Position numbers and translations under genes: made by a program. Shown here in pieces: positions 1 to 9,072 of a stretch of 64,000 nt of DNA. Position 1 is the first letter of the stretch. Each line of letters begins with the position of its first letter. The DNA is from Anaerolineae bacterium (lineage in GTDB: Bacteria > Chloroflexota > Anaerolineae > B4-G1 > SLSP01): assembly GCA_026645815.1 (NCBI GenBank), contig JAPKMR010000004.1:1-64000 (forward strand). Reading direction: 5' to 3'. The notes beneath the pieces were generated by a model. That model made no database searches, was not told the origin of the DNA, and was given only the letters and a program-made list of their open reading frames with translations.

Positions 1-27
1 TGGCGGCGGGGCAAAGCCTCGCCGCCA
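1..27. repeat. Inverted repeat, 12-bp arms, loop AAA
   Basis: The arms TGGCGGCGGGGC and GCCTCGCCGCCA pair with one G-T wobble around a 3-base AAA loop. No T-run follows on the + strand (AAAATCC follows), so it is not a clear rho-independent terminator for anything upstream. It resembles the GC-rich dispersed palindromes common in intergenic DNA of Chloroflexota. It may continue to the left of the window. Confidence 0.6.
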
Positions 28-70
28 AAAATCCATAGAGGAAGAGGTTTTGTATGATAACGGGCTTGTT

Positions 71-149
71 TTGACCCATGTTGAAATACACCTACTATGC
101 ACCCGTGGGGGCGCGAGGGCTGTTCTGTAGGGGATTGTTGTGCTACAAT
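71..149 (+). promoter_or_regulatory. Possible promoters upstream of adenine deaminase
   Basis: Two candidates are visible. TTGACC (71-76) with TACTAT (93-98) at 16-bp spacing resembles a sigma70 promoter. TGCTACAAT (141-149) resembles an extended -10 element. Either would give a short leader before the ribosome site AGGAGGT near 171-177. I see no purine-riboswitch core in this leader. Confidence 0.3.
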
Positions 150-186
150 AACAGCATAAGATCATCGCAAAGGAGGTCCTCACTTT

Positions 187-1932
187 ATGGGAACACGTGA
201 TTCGTTTTTGCAGCTGTTGGCTGTAGCGCGTGGTGATGCTCCCGCAACCCTCATTCTGCGTCACGGGCGCGTGCTCAACGTCTTCACTGGCGAGATTTTG
301 GAGACGGATGTGGTTATTGCTGACGACTGTATCGCCGCTGTCGCGCCTGGTTATTCGGCGACAGAGGAGATGGATCTTTGCGGACAATTTGTCGTCCCCG
401 GTTTGATTGACACACACGTTCATGTTGAATCTTCGATGGTATCCCCGCCGCAGTTTGCTCGCGCTGTTGTGCCACATGGGATCACCACGGTGATCTCCGA
501 CCCGCATGAAATCGCGAATGTCGCGGGCGCCGAGGGAATCCGCTATATGATCGCGGCTTCAGAGGGCTTACCGCTGACCATCTTTGTCAATCTACCTTCT
601 TGTGTTCCGGCAACTTCCATGGGGACTTCTGGGGCGGACCTGGACGCGGAGGCGTTGTTGGCATTGCGGGGGTTGCCGCGCGTGCTGGGCCTGGCGGAAT
701 TCATGAATGTGCCTGGTGCTGTGTTGGGCTTGCCCGGTGCTTTGGAAAAGCTGTTGGCTTTCCGCGATGGGCATATTGATGGGCACTCGCCTTCGGTGAC
801 TGGACCCTGGCTTCAGGCCTATGCTGCAGCTGGACCTTCGACCGATCACGAGAGCATGACCGTGGAGGAAGCACTGGAGAAAGTGCGTGCGGGGATGTTT
901 GTTCTCATCCGCGAAGCAACAGCGGCGAAAAATCTACGCGCATTGGTCGCAGCAGTAACACCAGAAAATGCTCGCCGTTTCGCTTTTGCCACCGATGACC
1001 GGCATCCGGCAGACCTTATCGAAGAAGGTAGCATTGACCATAACATCCGCCTTGCTATTGCTGCGGGGCTTGATCCCATCATGGTTTTGCGTATGGCGAC
1101 GCTCAATGCGGCGGAAGCCTTTGGCTTGCGTGACCGGGGCGCCATTGCACCGGGGCGGCGTGCGGATTTGGTGATTACGCCCTCGTTGGAAGAGTTCAGG
1201 GCGGGGCTGGTCCTTGCTGGTGGAAAGGTCGTTGCTCGTGATGGGAAACTGATTGGCGGGTGGGCCTTCCCCGAGGTGGATGAGAGCGGGGTGCGGGGCA
1301 GTGTGCATGTGGATGCTGCGGCGCTCTCGTTCTGGATTCCTGTCCCTTCCGGGTATAAGGGAGGGCGTCTTCGTGTAGTCGGATTGGTCCCCGATCAGGT
1401 TGTGACCGAGCACCTGCTCATGGTCCCAACAATTGTAGATGGTGAGGCGGTCGCCGATGTGAGCCATGACTTGGTGAAACTGGCGACGGTAGAGCGGCAT
1501 CGGGGCACGGGTAATTTGGGATTGGGTTTTGTTCATGGTATGGGATTGCAGCGGGGCGCTATCGCTGGAAGCGTGGGACATGATGCCCACAACATTACCG
1601 TTGCTGGTGTCACCGATGCCGATATGCGTGCTGCGGTTCAGGCGGTGAAAGACCTTGGCGGAGGGTTGGTGGCGGTATTGAATGGTGTGGTATTGGGGAG
1701 CGTGCCCCTCCCTATTGGTGGTTTGATGTCGGATCGCACAGTAGAGGAAGTTCGGGTCCAAATGGACGGGCTGCTGGAGGCTGCGCGGGTGCTTGGCTCA
1801 CCGTTACATGATCCCTTTATGCAGCTGGGTTTCCTGGCGCTGGAAGTGATTCCCAAGCTCAAACTGACCGACCAGGGTTTGGTGGATGTGGAGGCATTTG
1901 CGTTTGTTCCGCTTTGGGACTCAGTGGAGTAG
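187..1932 (+). CDS. ade: Adenine deaminase
   Basis: This 581-residue amidohydrolase-fold enzyme should convert adenine to hypoxanthine plus ammonia in the cytoplasm. An N-terminal urease-alpha-like beta sandwich leads to the metal-binding motif HVHVESS (about residue 77). SDPHEI, DGHSP and TDHE follow, then the segment DDRHPADLIEEGSID that is typical of adenine deaminases. The C-terminal domain retains GSVGHDAHN. The length matches the family (about 570-600). The ATG start has a strong AGGAGGT ribosome site 10 bases upstream. The gene stands alone, but the nucleobase permease and molybdenum hydroxylase 20 kb downstream make a shared role in purine use plausible. Confidence 0.93.
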   Translation: MGTRDSFLQLLAVARGDAPATLILRHGRVLNVFTGEILETDVVIADDCIAAVAPGYSATEEMDLCGQFVVPGLIDTHVHVESSMVSPPQFARAVVPHGITTVISDPHEIANVAGAEGIRYMIAASEGLPLTIFVNLPSCVPATSMGTSGADLDAEALLALRGLPRVLGLAEFMNVPGAVLGLPGALEKLLAFRDGHIDGHSPSVTGPWLQAYAAAGPSTDHESMTVEEALEKVRAGMFVLIREATAAKNLRALVAAVTPENARRFAFATDDRHPADLIEEGSIDHNIRLAIAAGLDPIMVLRMATLNAAEAFGLRDRGAIAPGRRADLVITPSLEEFRAGLVLAGGKVVARDGKLIGGWAFPEVDESGVRGSVHVDAAALSFWIPVPSGYKGGRLRVVGLVPDQVVTEHLLMVPTIVDGEAVADVSHDLVKLATVERHRGTGNLGLGFVHGMGLQRGAIAGSVGHDAHNITVAGVTDADMRAAVQAVKDLGGGLVAVLNGVVLGSVPLPIGGLMSDRTVEEVRVQMDGLLEAARVLGSPLHDPFMQLGFLALEVIPKLKLTDQGLVDVEAFAFVPLWDSVE

Positions 1933-2037
1933 ACCTGTGGGATGGTGTAAGTAGAGATTGAATAGATGACCGCTGTGAGTTGTGTCTCGCCCTTTATCAT
2001 TTGTGGTTTTGATGCGTGAAAAAAGGAGGGTGGTCTT

Positions 2038-5000
2038 ATGGGTGGCGATACTATTCTGATTGTCCAGACTCTGCAGGGCGAACAGCAAGTTCCTTTAACT
2101 AAGGCTGAGTTCACACTAGGGCGCTTGCCCGATAATGATATTGTGCTGCCGGATGCCCTGGTTTCTGGGCACCATGCAAAGCTGATACGCACACCGCAGG
2201 GCTGGCAGGTGCTGGACCTCAATTCGAGCAACGGAACCTGGCTTAGGGGGGGGCGGCTTGCTGCGCAGACGCCGACTTTGCTTCAACTTGGAGACACGCT
2301 ACAACTGGGGAAATGCAGCCTCATGCTGAGGGATCTGCCCGCGGCGCCTTCTTTTCAGCCGGTGGCACAGGCTCCTCAGGCTAGCAGCGTGCCTTCACCG
2401 TCTTTAGCCAACTCGCTCCAGCCGACAACCCCTACGGCGCTCCCCGCAGCGCCACCACAGCCACCCGCTCCGGTAGCGCCGCCTCCACCAATGCCGTCTG
2501 TCACGCCCGCTGGAGGGCGCGCATTGGCGGTGTTGCAGGTGCGGCTTGCACGTGGAGGACAGGACGAACATCCTTTGCCCGGAAACGATGTGACTTTGGG
2601 ACGTGCCGATGATAACGATATCATTCTCGATGGTCCGCTGGTTTCGCGCCATCATTTGCGTCTCTCCGTGGATGCAAATGGACAGGTCACGGCGATGGAC
2701 CTGGGTTCTCTCAATGGCACACGTTATAATGGCCAACCGCTCTCTGCACGCCGTCCGGTACTCCTTCGCCCAGGTGATGAGTTACAGCTGGACGAGTTTC
2801 ACTTACGCGTCCGAGCGGTGACACCGCAGGCGCCTGCTCCATCCGCAGTTGCATCACGTGTACGTTTTCAATCCACGCCCCAACCCGCGTTGATTGTGAA
2901 TGTGCAGGGACAGCTCCGGAGAGTCCTTCTCACCAAACCGATAATGGAAATCGGACGGGCGCCAGAAAATGACATCGTGATTCCCTCTCCACAGGTTTCG
3001 AGTCACCATGCACGCTTGCAGCAAAGTGGCGATACCTTCATCATCCAAGATTTGCAGAGTCGCAATGGCCTTGTCTACAATGGGCAACGTGTCACGCAGC
3101 AGACATTGCGCGATGGAGAAACGGTGGCTATTGGGCAAGACGTGCTGCTGCAGGTGCGGTTGAGCGCCGGTTTTGTGCCACAGGCAGCGCCCGCGGCTGT
3201 TCCTGGCATGATGGCTCCTGCACGTGCCGGCGCCGCTCCTTCGGCGACACGGGTTCTGTCAATGCAGACTCAAGAGACGATTACTATCGGTCGTGCGCCA
3301 GATAACACGATCACGCTTGATCATCCGCAGGTCAGCCGTTATCACGCGATGATTGAGCGTCTGGGTACGCGCCAGCGCATTAAGGACCTCAAGAGTGCCA
3401 ACGGGGTTTTCGTCAATGGGCAACGTATTGAGCGCGAAGCCTGGCTCAACGAGGGTGACGAAGTTCGTATCGGCGGCATCAAACTGCGGCTATCCGCAGA
3501 CCACGTTCACCAGCTGGCTGAAGAAGGCGTACGGCTCGATGTTGTCCGTATCAACAAATGGGTCACCAAGAATAAGAACCTGCTTCAGGATATCTCGCTT
3601 TCGATCCAGTCACAGGAATTCGTGGCGCTGGTTGGGCTTTCCGGGGCGGGTAAATCAACCCTGATGGATGCCATCAACGGTTTTCGCCCGGCGACCCACG
3701 GGACGGTCCTGGCAAATGGCACCAACCTTTACCAGAATTTTGACATGTTCCGCAACGACATGGGTTACGTCCCCCAAAAAGATATCGTTCACATGGAACT
3801 CACCGTCTATCAGGCGTTGGATTACGCCGCACAATTACGAATGCCCGCGGACACCTCATCCGAAGAACGACACCAACGTATCCTTGAGGTGATGGAAGAC
3901 CTGGACTTGACCGAACGTAAGGAACTTCCTATCCATAAGCTCTCCGGCGGGCAGTTGAAGCGAGTTTCTATAGGCGTTGAATTGCTCACCAAGCCACGGC
4001 TCTTCTTTCTGGATGAGCCGACGTCAGGACTCGATCCTGGGACTGAGTTCAACATGATGCGGTTATTGCGCAAGCTGGCGGATCAAGGCCGCACGATTGT
4101 TCTTATCACCCACGCTACCAAGAATGTAATGATGTGTGATAAAGTCATCATCCTGGTTCGCGGAGGACGAATCGCTTACTTTGGCCCACCAGAAGATGCC
4201 TTGGTATATTTTGACCACTACCGCACCGATCAGGAGCGGCGTATCAAGGATATTGAATTCGACGATATCTACACGATACTAGAGGATGAGCAGCGTGGTA
4301 CGCCGGAGGACTGGGATCAACGCTACCGGCAATCGCAATCGCACCACAATTTTGTTACGGGGCGGTTGCGCGAGGTGCAAGCCGAAGCTGCACAACCCGA
4401 CGCTGCGCAAGCAGCGCAGCGTGCTGTGACCCGTCAAAAATCGGTCAAGCGCGTCTCGGCGCTTCGACAGTTCCTTATTCTTTCAATGCGCAACCTCAAG
4501 ATCATGATGCAGGATAAAGCCAGTTTGGCGTTGATGTTGGCGCTTTCACCCATCATTGGTTTGGCCGATTTCATGTGGGGTCGGGAGCTCTTCAACCCTG
4601 TATTGGGGGATGCCTTCAACATCATTACCATGTTGTTCATGATGGGGTTGATTTCTATTCTTGTGGGCGCTATGGCGAGTGTTCGGGAGATTGTCAAGGA
4701 AATTGACATCTACAAACGCGAGCGGGCGATTGCGCTCAAGATTGCGCCGTACATCTTTTCCAAACTTTGGGTGGGCTTAGTGTTGGCGCTGTACCAGGCT
4801 GTGGTCTTCCTTCTCACCAAGGCACTGTTTGTTGGCTTTGCCCCGCCCGTACTGTCTATGGGAGCATGGTTGGGGGTCTTCATCACCCTTTTCATTGGCT
4901 CTCTCTCTGGCTATCTGATGGGACTGGCAATCTCCGCCGGTTCACCCAATCAGATGGTGGCGCTGCTGATGGTGATTCTGGTGTTGGTGCCGCAGTTCCT

Positions 5001-5997
5001 ATTTGCGGGGGCGTTGATGCCGCTCGACCTTATCCCCGGTGGGCGCATCATTAGCTCGGCAGCGACAACCCGCTGGGCTTTTGGCGCCTTTGTGCGATTG
5101 GCAGAGGTGGGTGAGCAGTTAGCGGAGGATAGTTGTTGGCCTCCTGAACGCACAATATCGGGAGCAGCTCTTGGTTGGAACGAATGGCTACAGCGCACTA
5201 ATGATGAGAAGGCGGGTACCTGCAATTGCATGGGGACTGACATTTTTGCCCAATGCAAGACTTTCCCGGGTATTCTGAACCCTGAATTTTTCGGGTTGGA
5301 GAAACCCACTGGGCGTGTTTTTGGTGGAAAGACCTACTCAAAAACTAGCGACCTGCAAGCTGCCGTGGTACGCGCTATCGAGGGATCAACTGCCTGGGCG
5401 GCGGTGGCGCACCAACCCGTAGCCCCAGACATGCCCAGTCCTGGGGGCTGTTTCGAGACGGATGAACAGCCGGCGACGGAGACCTGTGTGGTTCCACCTG
5501 CCCCTGAGGCGCAGCCGCAGGAGCCATTGCCCTATGATCCCAACCAGGATTGCGCGCGCCCAGGAGCCTTTGAAAGCCCTGAGACGGTAATCCGGCAGTG
5601 TGAGACTTTCCGACAGGCGTTGTTGGGTTATCAGGATGGGCTGGTCGAATGTCAGTCGGGATTGACGCAGATGCACAGCGGCTTAGCTAACGCGTGCAAT
5701 GGCTTGAATGAATGCATGGACGCTTCCAGTTCTGCCGGTGGGGAGATGCAGACCTGCATGGATACCTGGCAGAGCGATATGGAGAGCTGGGAGACGCAGA
5801 TGACGGATTATCAAACCGCTCAGGAGGGACGCCAGCGAGCGGTGAGTGCAGCGGAGGGGATGCTGAAGAGTTTCTGGGAGAAGTTTAGCTTCATTTACGA
5901 TGTCAGTGTCACCGGGTCGTGGCTGTATATGGGGATTATTGACCTCGTTTTGGTAGGGCTGATTCTCTTCTTCCAGAAGCGTAAGGACGTGATTTAA
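2038..5997 (+). CDS. ABC-2 exporter with four N-terminal FHA domains
   Basis: A 1319-residue fusion. Four FHA domains occupy about residues 1-100, 162-262, 280-380 and 395-490; each keeps the GR, SxxH and NG phosphothreonine-binding signature. A Pro/Ala-rich linker separates the first two. An ABC ATPase follows, with Walker A GLSGAGKST (about 534), signature LSGGQ (about 635), Walker B FFLDEPTSGLD (about 656) and the H-loop ITHAT; the class resembles ABCG/ABCA-type exporters. The ABC-2 membrane domain (about 808-1020) is interrupted before its last helix by about 260 residues containing 12 cysteines, predicted to lie outside the membrane. FHA domains imply control by Ser/Thr phosphorylation. 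Its stop TAA overlaps the ATG of the next gene by one base, so it is probably translationally coupled to the acyl-protein synthetase. Substrate unknown; a lipid is a reasonable guess from its neighbours. Confidence 0.88.
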   Translation: MGGDTILIVQTLQGEQQVPLTKAEFTLGRLPDNDIVLPDALVSGHHAKLIRTPQGWQVLDLNSSNGTWLRGGRLAAQTPTLLQLGDTLQLGKCSLMLRDLPAAPSFQPVAQAPQASSVPSPSLANSLQPTTPTALPAAPPQPPAPVAPPPPMPSVTPAGGRALAVLQVRLARGGQDEHPLPGNDVTLGRADDNDIILDGPLVSRHHLRLSVDANGQVTAMDLGSLNGTRYNGQPLSARRPVLLRPGDELQLDEFHLRVRAVTPQAPAPSAVASRVRFQSTPQPALIVNVQGQLRRVLLTKPIMEIGRAPENDIVIPSPQVSSHHARLQQSGDTFIIQDLQSRNGLVYNGQRVTQQTLRDGETVAIGQDVLLQVRLSAGFVPQAAPAAVPGMMAPARAGAAPSATRVLSMQTQETITIGRAPDNTITLDHPQVSRYHAMIERLGTRQRIKDLKSANGVFVNGQRIEREAWLNEGDEVRIGGIKLRLSADHVHQLAEEGVRLDVVRINKWVTKNKNLLQDISLSIQSQEFVALVGLSGAGKSTLMDAINGFRPATHGTVLANGTNLYQNFDMFRNDMGYVPQKDIVHMELTVYQALDYAAQLRMPADTSSEERHQRILEVMEDLDLTERKELPIHKLSGGQLKRVSIGVELLTKPRLFFLDEPTSGLDPGTEFNMMRLLRKLADQGRTIVLITHATKNVMMCDKVIILVRGGRIAYFGPPEDALVYFDHYRTDQERRIKDIEFDDIYTILEDEQRGTPEDWDQRYRQSQSHHNFVTGRLREVQAEAAQPDAAQAAQRAVTRQKSVKRVSALRQFLILSMRNLKIMMQDKASLALMLALSPIIGLADFMWGRELFNPVLGDAFNIITMLFMMGLISILVGAMASVREIVKEIDIYKRERAIALKIAPYIFSKLWVGLVLALYQAVVFLLTKALFVGFAPPVLSMGAWLGVFITLFIGSLSGYLMGLAISAGSPNQMVALLMVILVLVPQFLFAGALMPLDLIPGGRIISSAATTRWAFGAFVRLAEVGEQLAEDSCWPPERTISGAALGWNEWLQRTNDEKAGTCNCMGTDIFAQCKTFPGILNPEFFGLEKPTGRVFGGKTYSKTSDLQAAVVRAIEGSTAWAAVAHQPVAPDMPSPGGCFETDEQPATETCVVPPAPEAQPQEPLPYDPNQDCARPGAFESPETVIRQCETFRQALLGYQDGLVECQSGLTQMHSGLANACNGLNECMDASSSAGGEMQTCMDTWQSDMESWETQMTDYQTAQEGRQRAVSAAEGMLKSFWEKFSFIYDVSVTGSWLYMGIIDLVLVGLILFFQKRKDVI

Positions 5998-7349
5998 TGT
6001 TGGAATTGCCGGGGTTTTACACGTTGCCACCTCCTCAACGTGATCAACTGCTCATTGAAGCAGTATTGGAACAACATGAGTGGCACTATCCGCGCAATGT
6101 GGCTTACCGGCGACATTGTGAGAACAGGAGTGTTGGTGCACACATCACGGAGGGCGATTTCACGCGAGTGCTGCGACCTACGGCGCAGACTTTCAAATCT
6201 TACGTGGGCGAACTGGGAACCGCTTTTCCACAGGACTGCCCGGCAGACTTTGCCCGTTGGGTGGCAGAGGAGATTTCCGTGGCGGTGCCACCAGAACGGT
6301 GGGCGGGTTTGCGCCCGCGCTACAGCAGTCTGGAGGGGCTTCTGAGTGCCCTTGAGGCGCTCTTTGCCGCTGAGGGTTGGCGCATCGCGACCAGTAGTGG
6401 TACATCTGGACGCGCCTCCATCATGGTGCGTGATGAGGAGACCTTCTCTCTGGCGCTGGACAGTTTCTTCCTCGGCATCCAACATGCCTGGGGGATTGAC
6501 CTTGATTACCGTTTGATCTTTGTCATGCCGGAGCAGACCCGCATTGCGATGGCTCAAGCGGCGCGTTTTGGTACGGAGAAACTGGGATATACCGCGCGTG
6601 GGCAGGTTGCTTATACAGTCCCGTTTCCTGCCTCGCCGGATGTGATCCGCATCCGTACGGCACGGACGCTGCGTCCTGGAATTCGTGGTTGGTTGGAACG
6701 CCATATTGCCGCGCCATTTATGAACTGGATGGGGGAGCATGTGGCTATGCCACGCAGCATTCGCGGCACGGTGGACGTGTTGCGACAGAGCGCCGCTGCT
6801 GGGGAAAAAATCATGCTTTTCGGAGGACCAATTCAGTTGCACGGTGTGGCGTTGGCATTGCGCCGCGATGGAGGACTGGACCTGCCTCTGGGTTGCCTGG
6901 TGGGAACCGGTGGCGGCATGAAGGAAGCCTACGATCACAGTTATGCCGAAATCCGCCGGGATATTGCATCCATCCTGCGGAGTGGGGGGCAACCGATACG
7001 GATTCGCGATGTATACGGAATGGCAGAAGCAAACTGGGGCAGTTTTGAGTGCTCCGAAGGGCACTATCATCTGCCGCCCTGGTTATATGCTCTGGCGCTG
7101 GATTCCGCTGATGAGGTGATTGCTGCTCCAGATGCGGAGGGCGTCCTGGCGTTTTTCGACCCTTTCGGTGGTGGAAAGCTCTTTCCCCCGTTTTTCAAGA
7201 CTACGGATCGCGTTCATCTTATTAACGGCGGACGGTGGTATGACCCTGCGCGCGCATGTCCTTGCGGAGAGCCAACTGCTTATATTGAGGCTGGAAGTAT
7301 TGCCCGCGCCGACCTGTTCGACGAGTCTGGTTGTGCGGGTCAGGTATAG
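5997..7349 (+). CDS. LuxE-like acyl-protein synthetase (ANL superfamily)
   Basis: This 450-residue protein belongs to the adenylate-forming LuxE / phenylacetate-CoA-ligase-like group, which activates a carboxylic acid with ATP and, in LuxE, transfers the acyl group to a protein cysteine. Visible motifs are the phosphate-binding loop SSGTSG (about residues 132-138), VYGMAEANWG resembling the A5 motif, and TTDRVHL near the C-terminus, followed by a CPCG pair. It overlaps the exporter stop by one base. With the LuxC-like reductase downstream it makes an acid-to-aldehyde pair. No luciferase (luxAB) is nearby, so bioluminescence is not suggested. The exact substrate is not readable. Confidence 0.75.
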   Translation: MLELPGFYTLPPPQRDQLLIEAVLEQHEWHYPRNVAYRRHCENRSVGAHITEGDFTRVLRPTAQTFKSYVGELGTAFPQDCPADFARWVAEEISVAVPPERWAGLRPRYSSLEGLLSALEALFAAEGWRIATSSGTSGRASIMVRDEETFSLALDSFFLGIQHAWGIDLDYRLIFVMPEQTRIAMAQAARFGTEKLGYTARGQVAYTVPFPASPDVIRIRTARTLRPGIRGWLERHIAAPFMNWMGEHVAMPRSIRGTVDVLRQSAAAGEKIMLFGGPIQLHGVALALRRDGGLDLPLGCLVGTGGGMKEAYDHSYAEIRRDIASILRSGGQPIRIRDVYGMAEANWGSFECSEGHYHLPPWLYALALDSADEVIAAPDAEGVLAFFDPFGGGKLFPPFFKTTDRVHLINGGRWYDPARACPCGEPTAYIEAGSIARADLFDESGCAGQV

Positions 7350-7445
7350 TGGGTGGTATCGGCGGCAAGAGCTGCAGGTGCTGTGAGGTTGGTGTTAGCT
7401 GCACGGGGCATGCTCTTTCAATGCATCACTAACTGGAAGTGAATC

Positions 7446-9068
7446 TTGACTCTTGATATACAGGACTGCAAGGCCCTTACCGGTGCGGGTTACTGGATAC
7501 CGGCAGCGCTGCGTGAGCAGGCGCTATCGGGTGCGACTTTCGAAACGACCTGGGGACTCCGAGCGCAGCTGGTGGCGCCGCAAACACCGGGAGCAACTGC
7601 TGCACTCTGGCCTCGCTTGCAACCTGAAGGCTGGCGGGTGCTTTGGGAGGGCTTGCGCGCAGCGCCCCCTGTGTCTGTGACCGCATTGGAAACAGCTTTG
7701 CAGCGGGTTATGTCACGGTTGCGTGATCCACAGGATGAGCTGCATAAGACAGTAGCCACCTTGCTGCCACCCCACACAGGATTCCAGATGGCAATGCTGG
7801 ATTTTGCGTTCGGGTTTTTTGAGCACCTTCCAATTGGCGCTTTGGCAAGTATGGTCAATTGGGAGCCTCCAGCAGCCGCACGCAAGGGCTTTGTGCCGTT
7901 GCCCGGGTTGCCTGGGAGTGTGCGGTTTTTTGATGCCGCACCTCTGGGGTGGGTGCGGGGGCTTTGGGATGGTGCTCTGACGCGTCCAATCCCTTTACCG
8001 CGCACGGTGGTGGGTTATGCTGCAGGAAACATACCCGGAGCAGCGTTGCTTATTACCCTCTTGGGGCAGTTATTGCACCCTCAACCGGCGTTGCTCATAC
8101 GGAATTCTCGCCGCGAACCTTTCTTTACGCCACTGCTCTTGGCTGCACTTGAGGAACTAGATCCGGCGTTAGTGGCGAATGTAGCGGTTTTGATTTGGGA
8201 CTATGATGATGCAGCATTACAGGCTTCGATTCTACGGGAGGCAGACCTGCTGTTGCTCGTTGCGGGCGATGGCACGATTGCGCGCCTTGAGGAGGATGTG
8301 CGGCGAGCAGGCGCCACACCACGGATTCACCGCCATGGACACAAGATCAGTTTTTTGGCTGTGGAGCGCTCTTTCCTGACTGCAGAGAGGCTATCCATGG
8401 TGGCAACTCTGGCAGCGCTGGATACGTTGATTTGGGATCAGAATGGCTGTCTTTCACCGCGTCTGCATTTTGTGGAAGAGGGTGGAGCGTTCACACCAGA
8501 GGATTACGCAGACGCGGTGACTGAGGCGTTGCGCCCGTTATCATCGCGCTTTCCTGGGGGCTTGCCGGAGCTGCGCCGTCTGCACTCGCGTTTCGACAAA
8601 TTTCAATCGCTTGCGGTTGGAGGCAGGGCAACCGTGCATTCCGTCTACGATGATCCCTTTCTGGTTGTTGTAGACCATCGCCCCTATGATTCTGCCACGC
8701 TGGCAGAATCCATCGCTGATGCGCGCGATCGCACAGTGATTGTGCGACCCGTGCCCGACCTGGAAGCTATTCCACGGGATTATCTACGCCGCTTGCCCGC
8801 GCGCAATCTGCAGACCCTAAGCGTGGCTCTCGATAGCCATGGGCAGGATTTTCTGCGCTTTGCAGAAGCAGTGGGGCGTTGCGGTGTTACCGCGTTGCGC
8901 ACTGTAGGTCGGGCGGCGTTTCCTGGATTAGCCCATTCTTGGGATGGATTATTGCCGTGCGACCTCAGGACGATCAGAGCATTGGGCCATTACACTACCT
9001 GTGAGTTCGATGATGCCGTGGCACAGATTCGAGAGACCGCGAGTAAGCTGGGTTTAGAAGGTTGCTGA
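7446..9068 (+). CDS. LuxC-like acyl-CoA / acyl-protein reductase
   Basis: A 540-residue aldehyde-dehydrogenase-fold protein of the LuxC family, expected to reduce an acyl thioester to an aldehyde with NADPH. The nucleotide-binding region holds GYAAGNIPGAA, and the likely catalytic cysteine is C335 in WDQNGCLSP. The TTG start is chosen because no ATG or GTG gives a comparable N-terminus; the upstream GGAAGTGA is a weak ribosome site, so the start is uncertain. It follows the LuxE-like gene by 96 bases and precedes a radical SAM gene by 4 bases, indicating one transcript. Probable product: a long-chain or modified fatty aldehyde. Confidence 0.75.
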   Translation: MTLDIQDCKALTGAGYWIPAALREQALSGATFETTWGLRAQLVAPQTPGATAALWPRLQPEGWRVLWEGLRAAPPVSVTALETALQRVMSRLRDPQDELHKTVATLLPPHTGFQMAMLDFAFGFFEHLPIGALASMVNWEPPAAARKGFVPLPGLPGSVRFFDAAPLGWVRGLWDGALTRPIPLPRTVVGYAAGNIPGAALLITLLGQLLHPQPALLIRNSRREPFFTPLLLAALEELDPALVANVAVLIWDYDDAALQASILREADLLLLVAGDGTIARLEEDVRRAGATPRIHRHGHKISFLAVERSFLTAERLSMVATLAALDTLIWDQNGCLSPRLHFVEEGGAFTPEDYADAVTEALRPLSSRFPGGLPELRRLHSRFDKFQSLAVGGRATVHSVYDDPFLVVVDHRPYDSATLAESIADARDRTVIVRPVPDLEAIPRDYLRRLPARNLQTLSVALDSHGQDFLRFAEAVGRCGVTALRTVGRAAFPGLAHSWDGLLPCDLRTIRALGHYTTCEFDDAVAQIRETASKLGLEGC

Positions 9069-9072
9069 GGAT

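Noticed and set aside
1-27. Rho-independent terminator
   Set aside because: The stem is strong but no T-run follows on either side, so a dispersed palindrome is more likely.
1-186. Purine riboswitch before adenine deaminase
   Set aside because: I could not find the conserved three-way-junction core; only promoter-like elements and a ribosome site are seen.
5994-7070. A 358-codon - strand frame opposite the LuxE-like gene
   Set aside because: No recognisable domain. It overlaps a gene with clear ANL motifs and looks like a codon-bias shadow.
5997-9068. Bioluminescence (lux) operon
   Set aside because: LuxE- and LuxC-like genes are present, but there is no luciferase (luxAB), luxD or flavin reductase. 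These families also occur in other lipid pathways.
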